A DNA stretch of 62,993 nucleotides from Paludibacteraceae bacterium (GTDB lineage: Bacteria > Bacteroidota > Bacteroidia > Bacteroidales > Paludibacteraceae), in NCBI GenBank assembly GCA_017444615.1, contig JAFSWF010000052.1, forward strand, positions 1-62,993. The letters run 5' to 3'. Positions 50,458 through 59,590 of the stretch are shown in pieces. Position numbers and translations under genes: made by a program. A model generated the notes under the pieces. The model had not been told where the DNA came from, did no database searches, and saw only the letters and a list, made by a program, of their open reading frames with translations. Numbering within the stretch: position 1 is the first letter of the stretch; each line of letters starts with the position of its first letter.

Positions 50458-50555
50458 GATTTATTACTGCGTTAATGCTTTATTACTGTTTTTAAGCGTT
50501 TATTACTGTTTTTAAGAGTTTATTACTCTTTTTCAGCGTTTATTACTGCATTTTA
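50458..50555. repeat. 20-nt tandem array, 5 units, in the bactofilin 5' leader
   Basis: Five units of 19-20 nt with the core TTTATTACTG (CAGTAATAAA on the transcribed strand) and variable T-rich ends. They occupy most of the predicted untranslated leader between the promoter at 50590-50620 and the ATG at 50438. Confidence 0.9.
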
Positions 50556-50589
50556 GTGTTTTTATTTTGTATAAAATACAAAAATCGTG

Positions 50590-50620
50590 CAAATTTACAA
50601 CTTTTTTTTGACATATGCAA
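50590..50620 (-). promoter_or_regulatory. promoter of the bactofilin gene
   Basis: TTG (50620-50618), 20 nt starting CATATGTCA with an A-tract, TAAATTTG (50597-50590). It leaves a leader of about 145 nt. Confidence 0.85.
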
Positions 50621-50759
50621 ATAAAAATGCAATTTCCTTGTACTTTTTCAATTTTCATTTTTAATTTTATTTGTGGTTTACCTTCGCTGATAACCCTTTT
50701 TTGAGTCCCTTTAACGGGTGTTCTAACCCCTCCGTTTTCGTTTAGTCATTTACGAACCA

Positions 50760-50841
50760 CTAGTACGCGATTAGTATATGATTAGTAGGAAAATAGTAGG
50801 TGATTAGTAGGTTATTAGTAGGTTATTAGTAGGTGATTAGG
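50760..50841. repeat. 11-nt tandem array, 7 units (TTAGTAGGTGA family)
   Basis: CTAGTACGCGA, TTAGTATATGA, TTAGTAGGAAA, ATAGTAGGTGA, TTAGTAGGTTA twice, TTAGTAGGTGA, then a partial unit. It lies in the bactofilin-addA intergenic region. Apart from this array, the 20-nt array and the two promoters, I see nothing in 50439-50954. Confidence 0.9.
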
Positions 50842-50904
50842 CGTACCATCCATGGACCATCCTGTAACGTTTAAGTACTATCACACCAAAAAATCCCTAA
50901 AAAT

Positions 50905-50935
50905 TTGCATATGTCAAAAAAAAGTTGTATCTTTG
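50905..50935 (+). promoter_or_regulatory. promoter of the addA-addB operon
   Basis: TTG (50905-50907), 20 nt starting CATATGTCA with an A-tract, TATCTTTG (50928-50935). Because it overlaps the in-frame ATG at 50925, it fixes the addA start at ATG 50955. Confidence 0.9.
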
Positions 50936-50954
50936 CAGCCGCAAAGATGTGTTT

Positions 50955-53900
50955 ATGTCCAATTCATTGATAGATATTCATCGGCCGCTTAATATCTGCC
51001 GTGCTTCGGCGGGAACGGGTAAGACCTTTACCTTAGCGGCGTATTATGTAGGATTGCTGCTGTCGGGCGAAGATTATCGTTCGATTCTCGCCATCACCTT
51101 TACTAACAAGGCTACTGCGGAGATGAGCGAACGTATCTTAGGATACCTTTACGGCATTGCGAACGGCGGTGAGGATGCGTTCCTGGCGCGGGCGAAGGAG
51201 TTCATGATCAGGAATCAGGAGTCAGGAATTAGGATTCAGGACTCTGATGAGGCGTTGCGACAGAGGGCAGGGGAGTGTTTTCGGGCGATGTTGCTTGACT
51301 ACGATAACGTGCAAGTGCAGACCATCGATTCGTTCCTTCAGACGCTGCTGAATGGTTTAGCGGGTGTACTCAACATGAGTTGCGGCCTAAACACCGAACT
51401 CGATATCGACCCTATTATACGGCAAGCGGTGGACCAGTTATTGACGACCGAGATGACTGATACCGACCGGCAGATTATCGAAGAATATATGCATTTTCGG
51501 CTGGATACCGATTCCCACTGGGATGTGAGGCAGTCGCTCTGCGCGATGGCCAAAGAGCTATACAACGAGTCGGTACAGATGCTCGATGCCGAAGGTCGTA
51601 TTCTCTTTGATGCCGAACAAATAGCTCGTTCGCGTGCAGCTATCGAGGCACGCTTGACGCAATGCAGACACGTGCAGCAAATACGTGCCCTTTTAGCGCA
51701 TTTGGAATCCGCTGATCTAACGCCTACAAACGGCAAAGCCGTGGCTTCTGCCATGGAGAATATCCGTAGGAGTCTCAATGACCCTTCTTCCGTAAAAACT
51801 GAAGATCGTTTTCGCGGACTAACGGACAGCCAGTGGGAAAGCGCACAGGCGGGCAAATGGACTAAACTGGATGCAGATACCGTCGATTCTATCGTACAAT
51901 TGACCACTATCTCCCGTCAGTATCGCCGCATCTATAACACCGCTCAATTGACGATTCGTTTTAGCCGTGATATGCAGTTAATGGGGTCGCTGCAAACTCT
52001 TATCCAGCGAAACTTAGCCGAAACTAATAGTGCCTTACTTGCTCAAACGGCTAACACGCTCAGCAAGGCGCTTAAGGAAGGCGATGCGGATTTTATCTTA
52101 GAGAAAGCGGGCATCCGATACCGGCATATCCTTATCGATGAGTTCCAAGATACCAGCTTGCTCCAATGGAGTGTAATCGACAAGTTGTTGCGGGATGTGT
52201 TAGCCGGCGAAGGCCACACGCTGCTCATCGTCGGGGATATCAAGCAATCTATCTACCGCTGGCGAAACGGCGACTGGCATATCATGGCTCAGTTGGACAA
52301 AGACCCCTTCTACGGACCGCTACTCAATCCCGATTTTCCCCAATTGACCCGTAATTATCGCAGTTCTGAACAAGTAGTCAACTTCAACCTATCGCTCTTC
52401 AAAGCTATCGCCAATCACCAACCACCAATCACAAATCTTTATGATGAAGGCTTTGCGCCGGAAATGTTAGAACAGTTCTATCAAGCGGATAAAAAGCGCG
52501 GTGGATTCGTGCGTTTCAGGGCATTTCGCAAACCAGCCAAAGAGGCGATCGTGTTCGATATGTTTGATGCGATGGAAGACTTGCTCTCTCGTGGCGCAAC
52601 CGCCTCACAGATGATGATTCTGGTGCGAGAGAAGAAAGAAGCGGCCTATATAACCGACCTCTTTGTGGAGCAAGCGCCTAACTATCCATGTTTATCCCAA
52701 ACGCATATCGTGTCTGCAGATAGTTTTCTGCTGGACGCAAGCGAAGCGGTGAAGGTCATCATCGCAGCCTTGCGATTCCTTACTACCAGCGATGCAGTAG
52801 AGGCACAATATATCGAATGGATAGTAGGGGCAGATAAGAAAAGCGCTTTAGAAGACCGTCGAACGGAATTAGTACCGTTGCCATTGTATGAATTGGTATG
52901 CGAACTAATCAAGATTCTGCTTTGTGACCAAAACGGCCAGTATAAGGGCTCGGAAACGGCCTATGTGAATAATCTCTTAGACCGTACACGAGCATATGTC
53001 AGCGCGTATGGCAGTAATGTGGAAGAATATCTGCTCTACTGGGACGATGTGCTGCATGCCAAACCCATTCCGGCGTCCGCCACCGATGCCATCCGTATCT
53101 TGACCGTTCATGCCAGTAAAGGACTGCAGGCACAAACGCTTTTTGTGCCGTTCTGCAACTGGACGCAAGAGGCAGGTCGACATGCACAGAAAATATGGTG
53201 TCAACGAGCCGAATCACTCGATGAAATCGGCGTAACAAACGATTACATACCCATCCCTGACGGTTCGGAGATGGCCGCCTCTGCGTATGAAAACGAATAT
53301 GCGGAAGAGCATGCCAACATGCGCATTGATAACTTAAATATGCTCTATGTGGCGCTTACGCGTGCCGAGGATAATCTGTATATCTCCGCGGACTTTCCCG
53401 TAACGAGCAAAGGTACCTTAGGCGCTTGTCATCATGTAGGGTTGTATCTATTAGATTTCCTCGGTTTAAACGGAAAAATATTGGAGGAGAACCTTCCAAC
53501 CACCGCGGACGGTACACCTTATGCTGAATACATAACTGGCGAACCGGTTATTAAAAATCACCAATCCCCAATCCCCAATCACCAATCAAATCCCTTCTCC
53601 TTTGGCGGCACAGAGGCAAAATATGCAGAAGTGTGGAGCAGTAGTGACCAAGTGCGATTCGTGCAGTCGCAAGAAGGCGCACTCTATACCGATTACGGAG
53701 AAGAGGCTTATCGACGCGTTGCACGGATGGATGAAGGCACGCTTTGCCACGAGATATTCGCGCATATCCGCAAAGCGGATGAGTTAGAGGCTGTGTTAGA
53801 TATGTTCCAAAGCAACGGTTCTATCCGAGATGATGCACAACGCGAAACGCTAAAAGCCTTGATTTCATCGGCATGGAATGGCAATGAACAGATGCGGGAC

Positions 53901-54158
53901 TGGTTCACCTCGCCATGGCAATTGCATCTGGAGGAACCCATATTCTTGGACCATAAAGAACTGCGTCCTGACCGTGTGATGATTAATCCCGAAACAAACG
54001 AAGCCATTGTGCTGGATTATAAGTTTGGAGTCTGGGAAAATAGTTATATCGATCAAGTCAAACAATACATGTCTGCCCTCAAGCAAATGGGGTACACACG
54101 CGTACGCGGATACTTATGGTTCGCGCGCCAAAATCAGTTGAGAGAGATCTATGGATAG
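50955..54158 (+). CDS. addA: AddA-type UvrD-like helicase with RecB-type nuclease domain
   Basis: A 1067-residue subunit of an AddAB-type double-strand-break resection enzyme. The helicase motifs are Walker A SAGTGKTFTLAAYYVG, TFTNKATAEMSERI, Walker B ILIDEFQDTSLLQW, QSIYRWRNGD, TRNYRSSEQVV, TVHASKGLQAQTLF and YVALTRAEDNLYIS. The C-terminal nuclease has LDYK (VLDYKFG) and YIDQVKQYM. Several 7-nt arrays are translated in loops: MIRNQESGIRIQDSDE, NHQPPITN and KNHQSPIPNHQSN. It overlaps addB by 8 nt. Confidence 0.9.
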   Translation: MSNSLIDIHRPLNICRASAGTGKTFTLAAYYVGLLLSGEDYRSILAITFTNKATAEMSERILGYLYGIANGGEDAFLARAKEFMIRNQESGIRIQDSDEALRQRAGECFRAMLLDYDNVQVQTIDSFLQTLLNGLAGVLNMSCGLNTELDIDPIIRQAVDQLLTTEMTDTDRQIIEEYMHFRLDTDSHWDVRQSLCAMAKELYNESVQMLDAEGRILFDAEQIARSRAAIEARLTQCRHVQQIRALLAHLESADLTPTNGKAVASAMENIRRSLNDPSSVKTEDRFRGLTDSQWESAQAGKWTKLDADTVDSIVQLTTISRQYRRIYNTAQLTIRFSRDMQLMGSLQTLIQRNLAETNSALLAQTANTLSKALKEGDADFILEKAGIRYRHILIDEFQDTSLLQWSVIDKLLRDVLAGEGHTLLIVGDIKQSIYRWRNGDWHIMAQLDKDPFYGPLLNPDFPQLTRNYRSSEQVVNFNLSLFKAIANHQPPITNLYDEGFAPEMLEQFYQADKKRGGFVRFRAFRKPAKEAIVFDMFDAMEDLLSRGATASQMMILVREKKEAAYITDLFVEQAPNYPCLSQTHIVSADSFLLDASEAVKVIIAALRFLTTSDAVEAQYIEWIVGADKKSALEDRRTELVPLPLYELVCELIKILLCDQNGQYKGSETAYVNNLLDRTRAYVSAYGSNVEEYLLYWDDVLHAKPIPASATDAIRILTVHASKGLQAQTLFVPFCNWTQEAGRHAQKIWCQRAESLDEIGVTNDYIPIPDGSEMAASAYENEYAEEHANMRIDNLNMLYVALTRAEDNLYISADFPVTSKGTLGACHHVGLYLLDFLGLNGKILEENLPTTADGTPYAEYITGEPVIKNHQSPIPNHQSNPFSFGGTEAKYAEVWSSSDQVRFVQSQEGALYTDYGEEAYRRVARMDEGTLCHEIFAHIRKADELEAVLDMFQSNGSIRDDAQRETLKALISSAWNGNEQMRDWFTSPWQLHLEEPIFLDHKELRPDRVMINPETNEAIVLDYKFGVWENSYIDQVKQYMSALKQMGYTRVRGYLWFARQNQLREIYG
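51207..51241. repeat. 7-nt tandem array, 5 units (ATCAGGA), inside addA
   Basis: ATCAGGA twice, GTCAGGA, ATTAGGA, TTCAGGA, in frame, encoding RNQESGIRIQDS. Confidence 0.9.
52412..52432. repeat. 7-nt tandem array, 3 units (CAATCAC), inside addA
   Basis: CAATCAC, CAACCAC, CAATCAC, translated as NHQPPIT after LFKAIA. Confidence 0.8.
53556..53590. repeat. 7-nt tandem array, 5 units (AATCACC/AATCCCC), inside addA
   Basis: AATCACC, AATCCCC twice, AATCACC, AATCAAA, in frame, encoding NHQSPIPNHQSN between the helicase and nuclease domains. Confidence 0.9.
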
Positions 54159-57003
54159 TTTTTTGAAACAAACCGCGCAGTCAATCATCGCTTCGTTCGA
54201 CTGGCGTGAATTGCATCGTATCACCTTAGTGTTACCCTCTCACCGTGCCGGTATCGTTCTTAAGGACGAGTTATTGCGTTTGCAACAAGCCCAACACACG
54301 CAAGCTGTTTGGGCACCGCAGGTACTAACATTAACGCAATTGCAAGACAGTCTCAGTCCTCTTTATCCCGAAGATGAATTGATGACCATCGTGCGTCTCT
54401 ATAAAAAGTTACAAATCACAAATCACAAATCACAAATGGTCGCCAATGGCGACCTTATGTCCCTTGACTTGTTCTATAACTGGGGACGGCAGATACTCGC
54501 GGATTTTACGAATATTGATGCCTCTATGCCGGCAGAAGACGTGCCGCTTTTCTTCGATAATACTTTGGCAGCGCACGAACTGGAACAATGGCAGTTAGAC
54601 GAAGAAACGGAAGCGCGTCTGCGCGCGTTGATGGCAACTAACCAAAATGCCGTTTCGCCCGAATCGGTGCGTCATCATTATGAACTACTATGGCGGCAGT
54701 TATACGATTTATACAAGGCCTTGCACGAAGAGATGGCATCAGCACATAAAGGCTATGCCGGTATGCGACAACGGGCGGTGATTGAGCAATGGGAGAGCGA
54801 CGAACTACAGGCAAAAATAAAAGGGCGAACGTATATCTTCGTTGGCTTCAATTACTTATTGCCTGTAGAACTGGAGTTGATGAAACGACTTCGTGATACA
54901 GGGCAAGCACGTTTCTACTGGGATCTTGTGCCTGATTTTCAGACGAACACGAAGGCTTTCTATTTCGCGCAGAAGAATGCAGCAATTTTGGGAATACAGA
55001 ACCAAGAGGTGCTTCCGAGCACTCCGATAAATGCCAAGAACCAAGAACCGAAAGCCGTGACGGTACTATCGTGTGTGTCCAAAGAGTCACAGGCGCAGTA
55101 CGTGCACCGATGGTTGCAGGAAAACTATTATTCCAAAGGAGAGAAAGTGGGGATCGTCATTTGCGATGAAACCATGCTCGAACCGGTTATCTATGCCTTG
55201 CCGGCAATCACCTTACAGGGCGAAGAACAACCTGAACCGATTAATATCACTAAAGGTTTTCCGCTGCGCAATACGCAGATATATGCCGATACATTGCGTT
55301 GGCTGAATCAACCGGCTCGCGGCCAAGCCGATGATATCGTCTCCCCCGCACTCATAGATGAGCTCTTAGCCGCTCTCTTCTCGGAAACTCCGAACACTCC
55401 GGAACATCCGAAATCTCAGGAAACTCCGGCCCTTTCCCTCTCTTGGCAAGAGTTACTGCTGCTCGAATCGGCATATCAGGTACGTAAGATAGCCAACCAG
55501 ATGCGATTGCTCATCACACAAGGCTTAGGCGATGTGCCCTTCACACTGCGGTTAGTGCGGTTGTTGATGCGTAGGACGATGGAGAGTGTAACCATGCCTT
55601 TCCATGGCGAACCGGTGACGGACATCCAAGTGATGGGTGTGTTAGAGACACGTTTGCTCGATTTTGATAGACTGTTACTGCTCAATGTGGAAGAAGGAGT
55701 TGTACCTCAACGGCAGCAAGATAGCAGTTTTATTCCCTATTATCTGCGCAAAACCTACCATATGCAGACTCCGGACGAGCGTGCAACTGTCTATGCCTAT
55801 AATTTTTTCCGCTTACTCAATCGCGCCGGACACGCCACTCTGCTGTTTGCGTCTGCTGAGACGGCCGAAGGCGGTAAAGGCATGTCACGGTTTATCATGC
55901 AGATGCTTGTTTCGCCCGATTTCATCGTTACAAAAGGTCAACTACAGGAACAAAGTGTAGTAGTTAATACCTCGCTCTTTGATGAAGAGAAAGAACAACC
56001 TTCGCTTCTATCACTCCTTCATCCCAATGCATTGGGAATGCTGTTACGCGAGACAGGTCAGCCTTATCGTCTCTCGCCCAGTGCGCTCAATACATTTATC
56101 AGCTGTCCGCGATCCTTCTATCTGCAGTATATATTGGGTTTGCGCCCGCAGGAAAAGGAAGATACGCTCTTTGAACCTAATACCATGGGATCGTTCATTC
56201 ATCACGCGATGGAGCATATCTACACCCATTTTATTCCGCATTCATCGCCTCAACCTGCGCTTCTTTCGCCCGATACCATCGAAGCCATTCGCGTAGACGA
56301 GTTGCGCTTGCAACAAGCCCTAACGGCGGCTTATGAGGCCATGAACGCCCTTTGGCTGAAAGACCATCCAACTGAACCGGATCATTATATCCAAGCGCAC
56401 CATGTAGGGGAGAATATAGTGATTGTAGAAGCGGTGAATCATATTCTGGAACGCGACCGTGAGGATGCCAAGAAAGGCCTGCGTATCTACCGTTTGGAAA
56501 GCGAATATACATTCCCGATTACGATCGACGGCGTAGGTACTATTCTCTCTGGAGGAATTATAGACCGTTTGGATATCTTTGGCGCTCAAGGACATGAAAC
56601 TCTCCGTGTGGTCGATTATAAATCCGGCGGATATAACGACCAAACGCATGCCAAGAAAATGTCGTCTAATTGGGAAGAACTAATGGTAAGCGAGGAGAAG
56701 AATTATGTGCGTCAGACCTTGATCTATTCGCAGGCGGTGCTAAAAGATAAAGAGGCACAGCGACCCGTGGAACCGAATCTGTATTTCTGCCGACATGCGC
56801 TAACGGAAATGGATACCACTATCGCCATCGAAGGCGAAGCGGTACATGATTATCGTCCGTTGCAGGAGAAGTTCTTAGAACAATTGACAGCCAGCGCTAA
56901 GCAAGTTCTGACGGCTACGCAATTCCCGCAATGTGAACCGGATAAATGTCCGTCGTATTGTCCGTTCTTCCAGCTATGCGGGCGTACACCCAACACCTTC
57001 TAA
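54151..57003 (+). CDS. addB: AddB-type PD-(D/E)XK nuclease subunit
   Basis: A 950-residue partner of AddA. The N-terminal half is an inactive helicase-like region (ITLVLPSHRAGIVLKDELLRL replaces a Walker A). The C-terminal nuclease has LSPSALNTFISCPRSFYLQYILGL, GSFIHHAMEHIY and LRVVDYKSG. Four cysteines (one in SCPRSF, three in DKCPSYCPFFQLC) fit the AddB Fe-S cluster; a further Cys lies just before, in PQCEP. A 7-nt array (54411-54438) encodes ITNHKSQM. Its stop codon overlaps that of the convergent mtaB. Confidence 0.85.
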   Translation: MDSFLKQTAQSIIASFDWRELHRITLVLPSHRAGIVLKDELLRLQQAQHTQAVWAPQVLTLTQLQDSLSPLYPEDELMTIVRLYKKLQITNHKSQMVANGDLMSLDLFYNWGRQILADFTNIDASMPAEDVPLFFDNTLAAHELEQWQLDEETEARLRALMATNQNAVSPESVRHHYELLWRQLYDLYKALHEEMASAHKGYAGMRQRAVIEQWESDELQAKIKGRTYIFVGFNYLLPVELELMKRLRDTGQARFYWDLVPDFQTNTKAFYFAQKNAAILGIQNQEVLPSTPINAKNQEPKAVTVLSCVSKESQAQYVHRWLQENYYSKGEKVGIVICDETMLEPVIYALPAITLQGEEQPEPINITKGFPLRNTQIYADTLRWLNQPARGQADDIVSPALIDELLAALFSETPNTPEHPKSQETPALSLSWQELLLLESAYQVRKIANQMRLLITQGLGDVPFTLRLVRLLMRRTMESVTMPFHGEPVTDIQVMGVLETRLLDFDRLLLLNVEEGVVPQRQQDSSFIPYYLRKTYHMQTPDERATVYAYNFFRLLNRAGHATLLFASAETAEGGKGMSRFIMQMLVSPDFIVTKGQLQEQSVVVNTSLFDEEKEQPSLLSLLHPNALGMLLRETGQPYRLSPSALNTFISCPRSFYLQYILGLRPQEKEDTLFEPNTMGSFIHHAMEHIYTHFIPHSSPQPALLSPDTIEAIRVDELRLQQALTAAYEAMNALWLKDHPTEPDHYIQAHHVGENIVIVEAVNHILERDREDAKKGLRIYRLESEYTFPITIDGVGTILSGGIIDRLDIFGAQGHETLRVVDYKSGGYNDQTHAKKMSSNWEELMVSEEKNYVRQTLIYSQAVLKDKEAQRPVEPNLYFCRHALTEMDTTIAIEGEAVHDYRPLQEKFLEQLTASAKQVLTATQFPQCEPDKCPSYCPFFQLCGRTPNTF
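54411..54438. repeat. 7-nt tandem array, 4 units (ACAAATC), inside addB
   Basis: ACAAATC three times and ACAAATG, in frame. Confidence 0.9.
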
Positions 57004-58292
57004 GCCATCGTAGGAATAACGATTCGCTCGAAGGTGTTGATCTTACGCTTGTCGTAGGGACAGGATACTTTGATGTAATTCTCGGTAAAACCGTACATTA
57101 GTTTGGAACCGTCTGCTTGTTGCTTTTGGCTCCCTTCCCATAGTACCGTGGCTGCTTCGCCTGCATGCTCACGGTAGAAGCGTTCAGTCTTACGAGCGCT
57201 GATCTCGTGCAGAATCTTACTTCGGCGCTCGCGCTCTTTCTGCGGCACAACGGTCAAGTCCATTTCCAGCATACGTGTATTAGCGCGTTCCGAATAGGTG
57301 AAAACGTGTAACTGCGACACCGGCAAAGACTCGATGAAATCGACATAATCTGCCCAATACTCTTCCGTTTCTCCGCATACGCCTACCATACAATCCACAC
57401 CGATGAACGCATTCGGCATAACGGCTTTGATATGCGCCACGCGTTCCGCAAACAGTTCTCGTGTGTAGCGTCGCCCCATGATACGTAGCACGTCGTTACT
57501 GCCGGATTGAAGAGGAATATGAAAGTGCGGTGCAAAATGCGTGCTATGTGCTACAAAATCTATGATTTCATCGCTTAGCAGGTTCGGTTCGCAACTACTG
57601 ATGCGAATTCTGTAATCTAGGCTGCTTAGGTCATCTAGGTTTTCTATGAGGCCGAGGAACGTCTCGCCGGTACTACGACCGAAATCGCCGATGTTGACGC
57701 CGGAGAGGATAATCTCTTTTGCACCGCCTGCCAAGGCGTGACGGGCTTCTTCTACTACGTGTGCGATGGAGGGATTACGACTCTTACCGCGCGCCAACGG
57801 AATGGTACAATAAGAGCAGAAATAATTGCATCCATCTTGTACTTTGAGGAAGCAGCGAGTGCGATCATCTCGGCTGTAGGCTCCATGAAAATCATCCACC
57901 TCCCGAATAGGAGAAATATGGATGGCGGCTTTTGGCTCTTGGCTCTTGGCTCTTAGTTCCAACTGTTCGACGAATTCGTCGAGGTGGAATTTTTCATTTT
58001 GTCCCAACACATAATCGACCCCGTCTATATGGGCTATTTCATCGGGTTTGAGTTGCGCATAGCACCCCGTCACAATGAGGATTGCGTTGGGGTTTTGGCG
58101 ACGGATACGATGAATGATCTGTCGGTCTTTATGGTCCGCAGTGTCGGTTACAGAGCAAGTATTGATGATGCAAAGGTCCGCTTGTTCACCTTGTTTGGCA
58201 CGTGTATGACCTCGCTCAATAAGCGCCTTGCCTAAGGCACTACTCTCTGCAAAATTGAGCTTACAGCCTAATGTGGTAAAGGAAAATGTCAC
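57000..58292 (-). CDS. mtaB: tRNA (t6A37) methylthiotransferase MtaB
   Basis: A 430-residue radical SAM enzyme that adds a methylthio group to t6A37 of tRNA. The N-terminal UPF0004 domain has three cluster cysteines (TLGCKLN, IINTCSV, VTGCYAQ). The radical-SAM cluster is CNYFCSYCTIPLARG. A C-terminal TRAM domain is near the end (YGFTENYIKVSCPYD). The start of the sequence (CKLNFAESSALGKALI) is as in MtaB rather than MiaB. A 7-nt array (57934-57954) encodes RAKSQEPKA. Confidence 0.93.
   Translation of the reverse strand: MTFSFTTLGCKLNFAESSALGKALIERGHTRAKQGEQADLCIINTCSVTDTADHKDRQIIHRIRRQNPNAILIVTGCYAQLKPDEIAHIDGVDYVLGQNEKFHLDEFVEQLELRAKSQEPKAAIHISPIREVDDFHGAYSRDDRTRCFLKVQDGCNYFCSYCTIPLARGKSRNPSIAHVVEEARHALAGGAKEIILSGVNIGDFGRSTGETFLGLIENLDDLSSLDYRIRISSCEPNLLSDEIIDFVAHSTHFAPHFHIPLQSGSNDVLRIMGRRYTRELFAERVAHIKAVMPNAFIGVDCMVGVCGETEEYWADYVDFIESLPVSQLHVFTYSERANTRMLEMDLTVVPQKERERRSKILHEISARKTERFYREHAGEAATVLWEGSQKQQADGSKLMYGFTENYIKVSCPYDKRKINTFERIVIPTMA
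57934..57954. repeat. 7-nt tandem array, 3 units (GGCTCTT), inside mtaB
   Basis: Three perfect GGCTCTT units. On the minus strand they encode the stretch RAKSQEP. Confidence 0.9.
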
Positions 58293-58295
58293 AGT

Positions 58296-59588
58296 TTATT
58301 GTAGCAGTTGTCCTGTCGTGTTGAATAGTTGTCCTTGACGCTCAATGAGGAGTTGACCGTCTTGCAAGAATTTGCGATTAGACGATGTGTGATGGTTAAC
58401 TTCTTCTACAGCTTCCATATCATCGATACCACCATGTTGGATATCTGCACCACCGGTAGTGCCTTCTACTACGGGCAGTTCGGCTGCTTGTACAACGGGT
58501 TTGAAGTTCTCTGCCATCCATGCTACGACCATGCAGTTTTCAGGCACCCATTTTGAGTTCAGGGTCGTGGTCAGTTCCAATGCGTAGTGTTGCGTGCTGT
58601 CTAAATCGAAGGTTTTTCCGTTGGCTGAAGTCATGAAAACACGCACCGCATTCGTATGGCGGAATTGCGCCCAGTTACCATTCACAAAGTCTGCTTGGTA
58701 GGCAATCATGCCGGATTCTTTGACGATGACGGTCAGCTTAAGGTTCTTTTTCGCTGTGTCTAATACTAATCCGGACACTTTCACCTTCAGTTCGCGGGTG
58801 AGGCTGTCATAGTTATTCTCAAGCTGAATGGAAGCGTAGGTAGTGGTGTCGAATTGTGTTTTAGCGGTGGCGGGGAGATAACCCGGGTGGAAGATGGTAG
58901 AAACTCCCTCTCCGTAGTTGACCTTTGCGCGATCTATGGTCACATATGGAGCGCCATTGACGCCGAGTTTATTGGCAATGACATTACTGTTGCTAATGGT
59001 AAAATTATCGGTGTAGGTATGATGCATCACCAGAATCCAATTGGGATCATCAGCTATGAACGCATGCACATTGTCCATTCCTCCCGGACACCATCCGCAT
59101 CCCTGGCCTGTGAACTCTTCGATGAGGTGTTTGCGAGGGAAAGAGGTTGGACGAGGTTCGCCTCCATTATCGAAATGCACGGTTACTATGCGAGTCTCAT
59201 CGCCGTCTTTGAAGAGGTAGGTGATGGTCTCATAAGACTCTTCGGCGGGCGTGTAATGAACGAACCATTGGCCTTCTGCCGTAGGGGCGAAGGTTAGTTG
59301 TTGGGTTAGTGCTTGATTGCCGGCTAAGCAGATACCTGCGCAGCAGAACTCATCCACCAGACCTGCGGCAGAGCGGGTGATGGTAACGCGTAAGGAATCG
59401 GTGCTTTGTACAGTGCCGGTAACGCTCATAAGCGGCTTTTCGGTGAGGGGGTCAATCTCCGTTTCGTTGATGGTGATTACAAGACCTGTTGCGGGCACTT
59501 GTTCATGTCCTGTCACGTTGACCACCAAGGCATGAGCGGAGGTGCTGATAAGCAGCAGAGCTGCGAATAAAAGAGTAGATTTTTTCAT
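58296..59588 (-). CDS. Omp28-like secreted protein with thioredoxin-like CGWC motif and C-terminal tail
   Basis: A 430-residue protein with signal peptide (residues 1-20). A beta domain (about 22-150) is followed by the Omp28-type thioredoxin-like domain: KHLIEEFTGQGCGWCPGG (CXXC), then GVNGAPYVTIDR (cis-Pro loop). A second beta domain follows. The C-terminus, RKFLQDGQLLIERQGQLFN plus TTGQLLQ, resembles the tail of the protein at 6735, a probable type IX sorting or anchoring signal. It is separated by 3 nt from mtaB and 2 nt from the next Omp28-like gene. Confidence 0.8.
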   Translation of the reverse strand: MKKSTLLFAALLLISTSAHALVVNVTGHEQVPATGLVITINETEIDPLTEKPLMSVTGTVQSTDSLRVTITRSAAGLVDEFCCAGICLAGNQALTQQLTFAPTAEGQWFVHYTPAEESYETITYLFKDGDETRIVTVHFDNGGEPRPTSFPRKHLIEEFTGQGCGWCPGGMDNVHAFIADDPNWILVMHHTYTDNFTISNSNVIANKLGVNGAPYVTIDRAKVNYGEGVSTIFHPGYLPATAKTQFDTTTYASIQLENNYDSLTRELKVKVSGLVLDTAKKNLKLTVIVKESGMIAYQADFVNGNWAQFRHTNAVRVFMTSANGKTFDLDSTQHYALELTTTLNSKWVPENCMVVAWMAENFKPVVQAAELPVVEGTTGGADIQHGGIDDMEAVEEVNHHTSSNRKFLQDGQLLIERQGQLFNTTGQLLQ

Positions 59589-59590
59589 AT

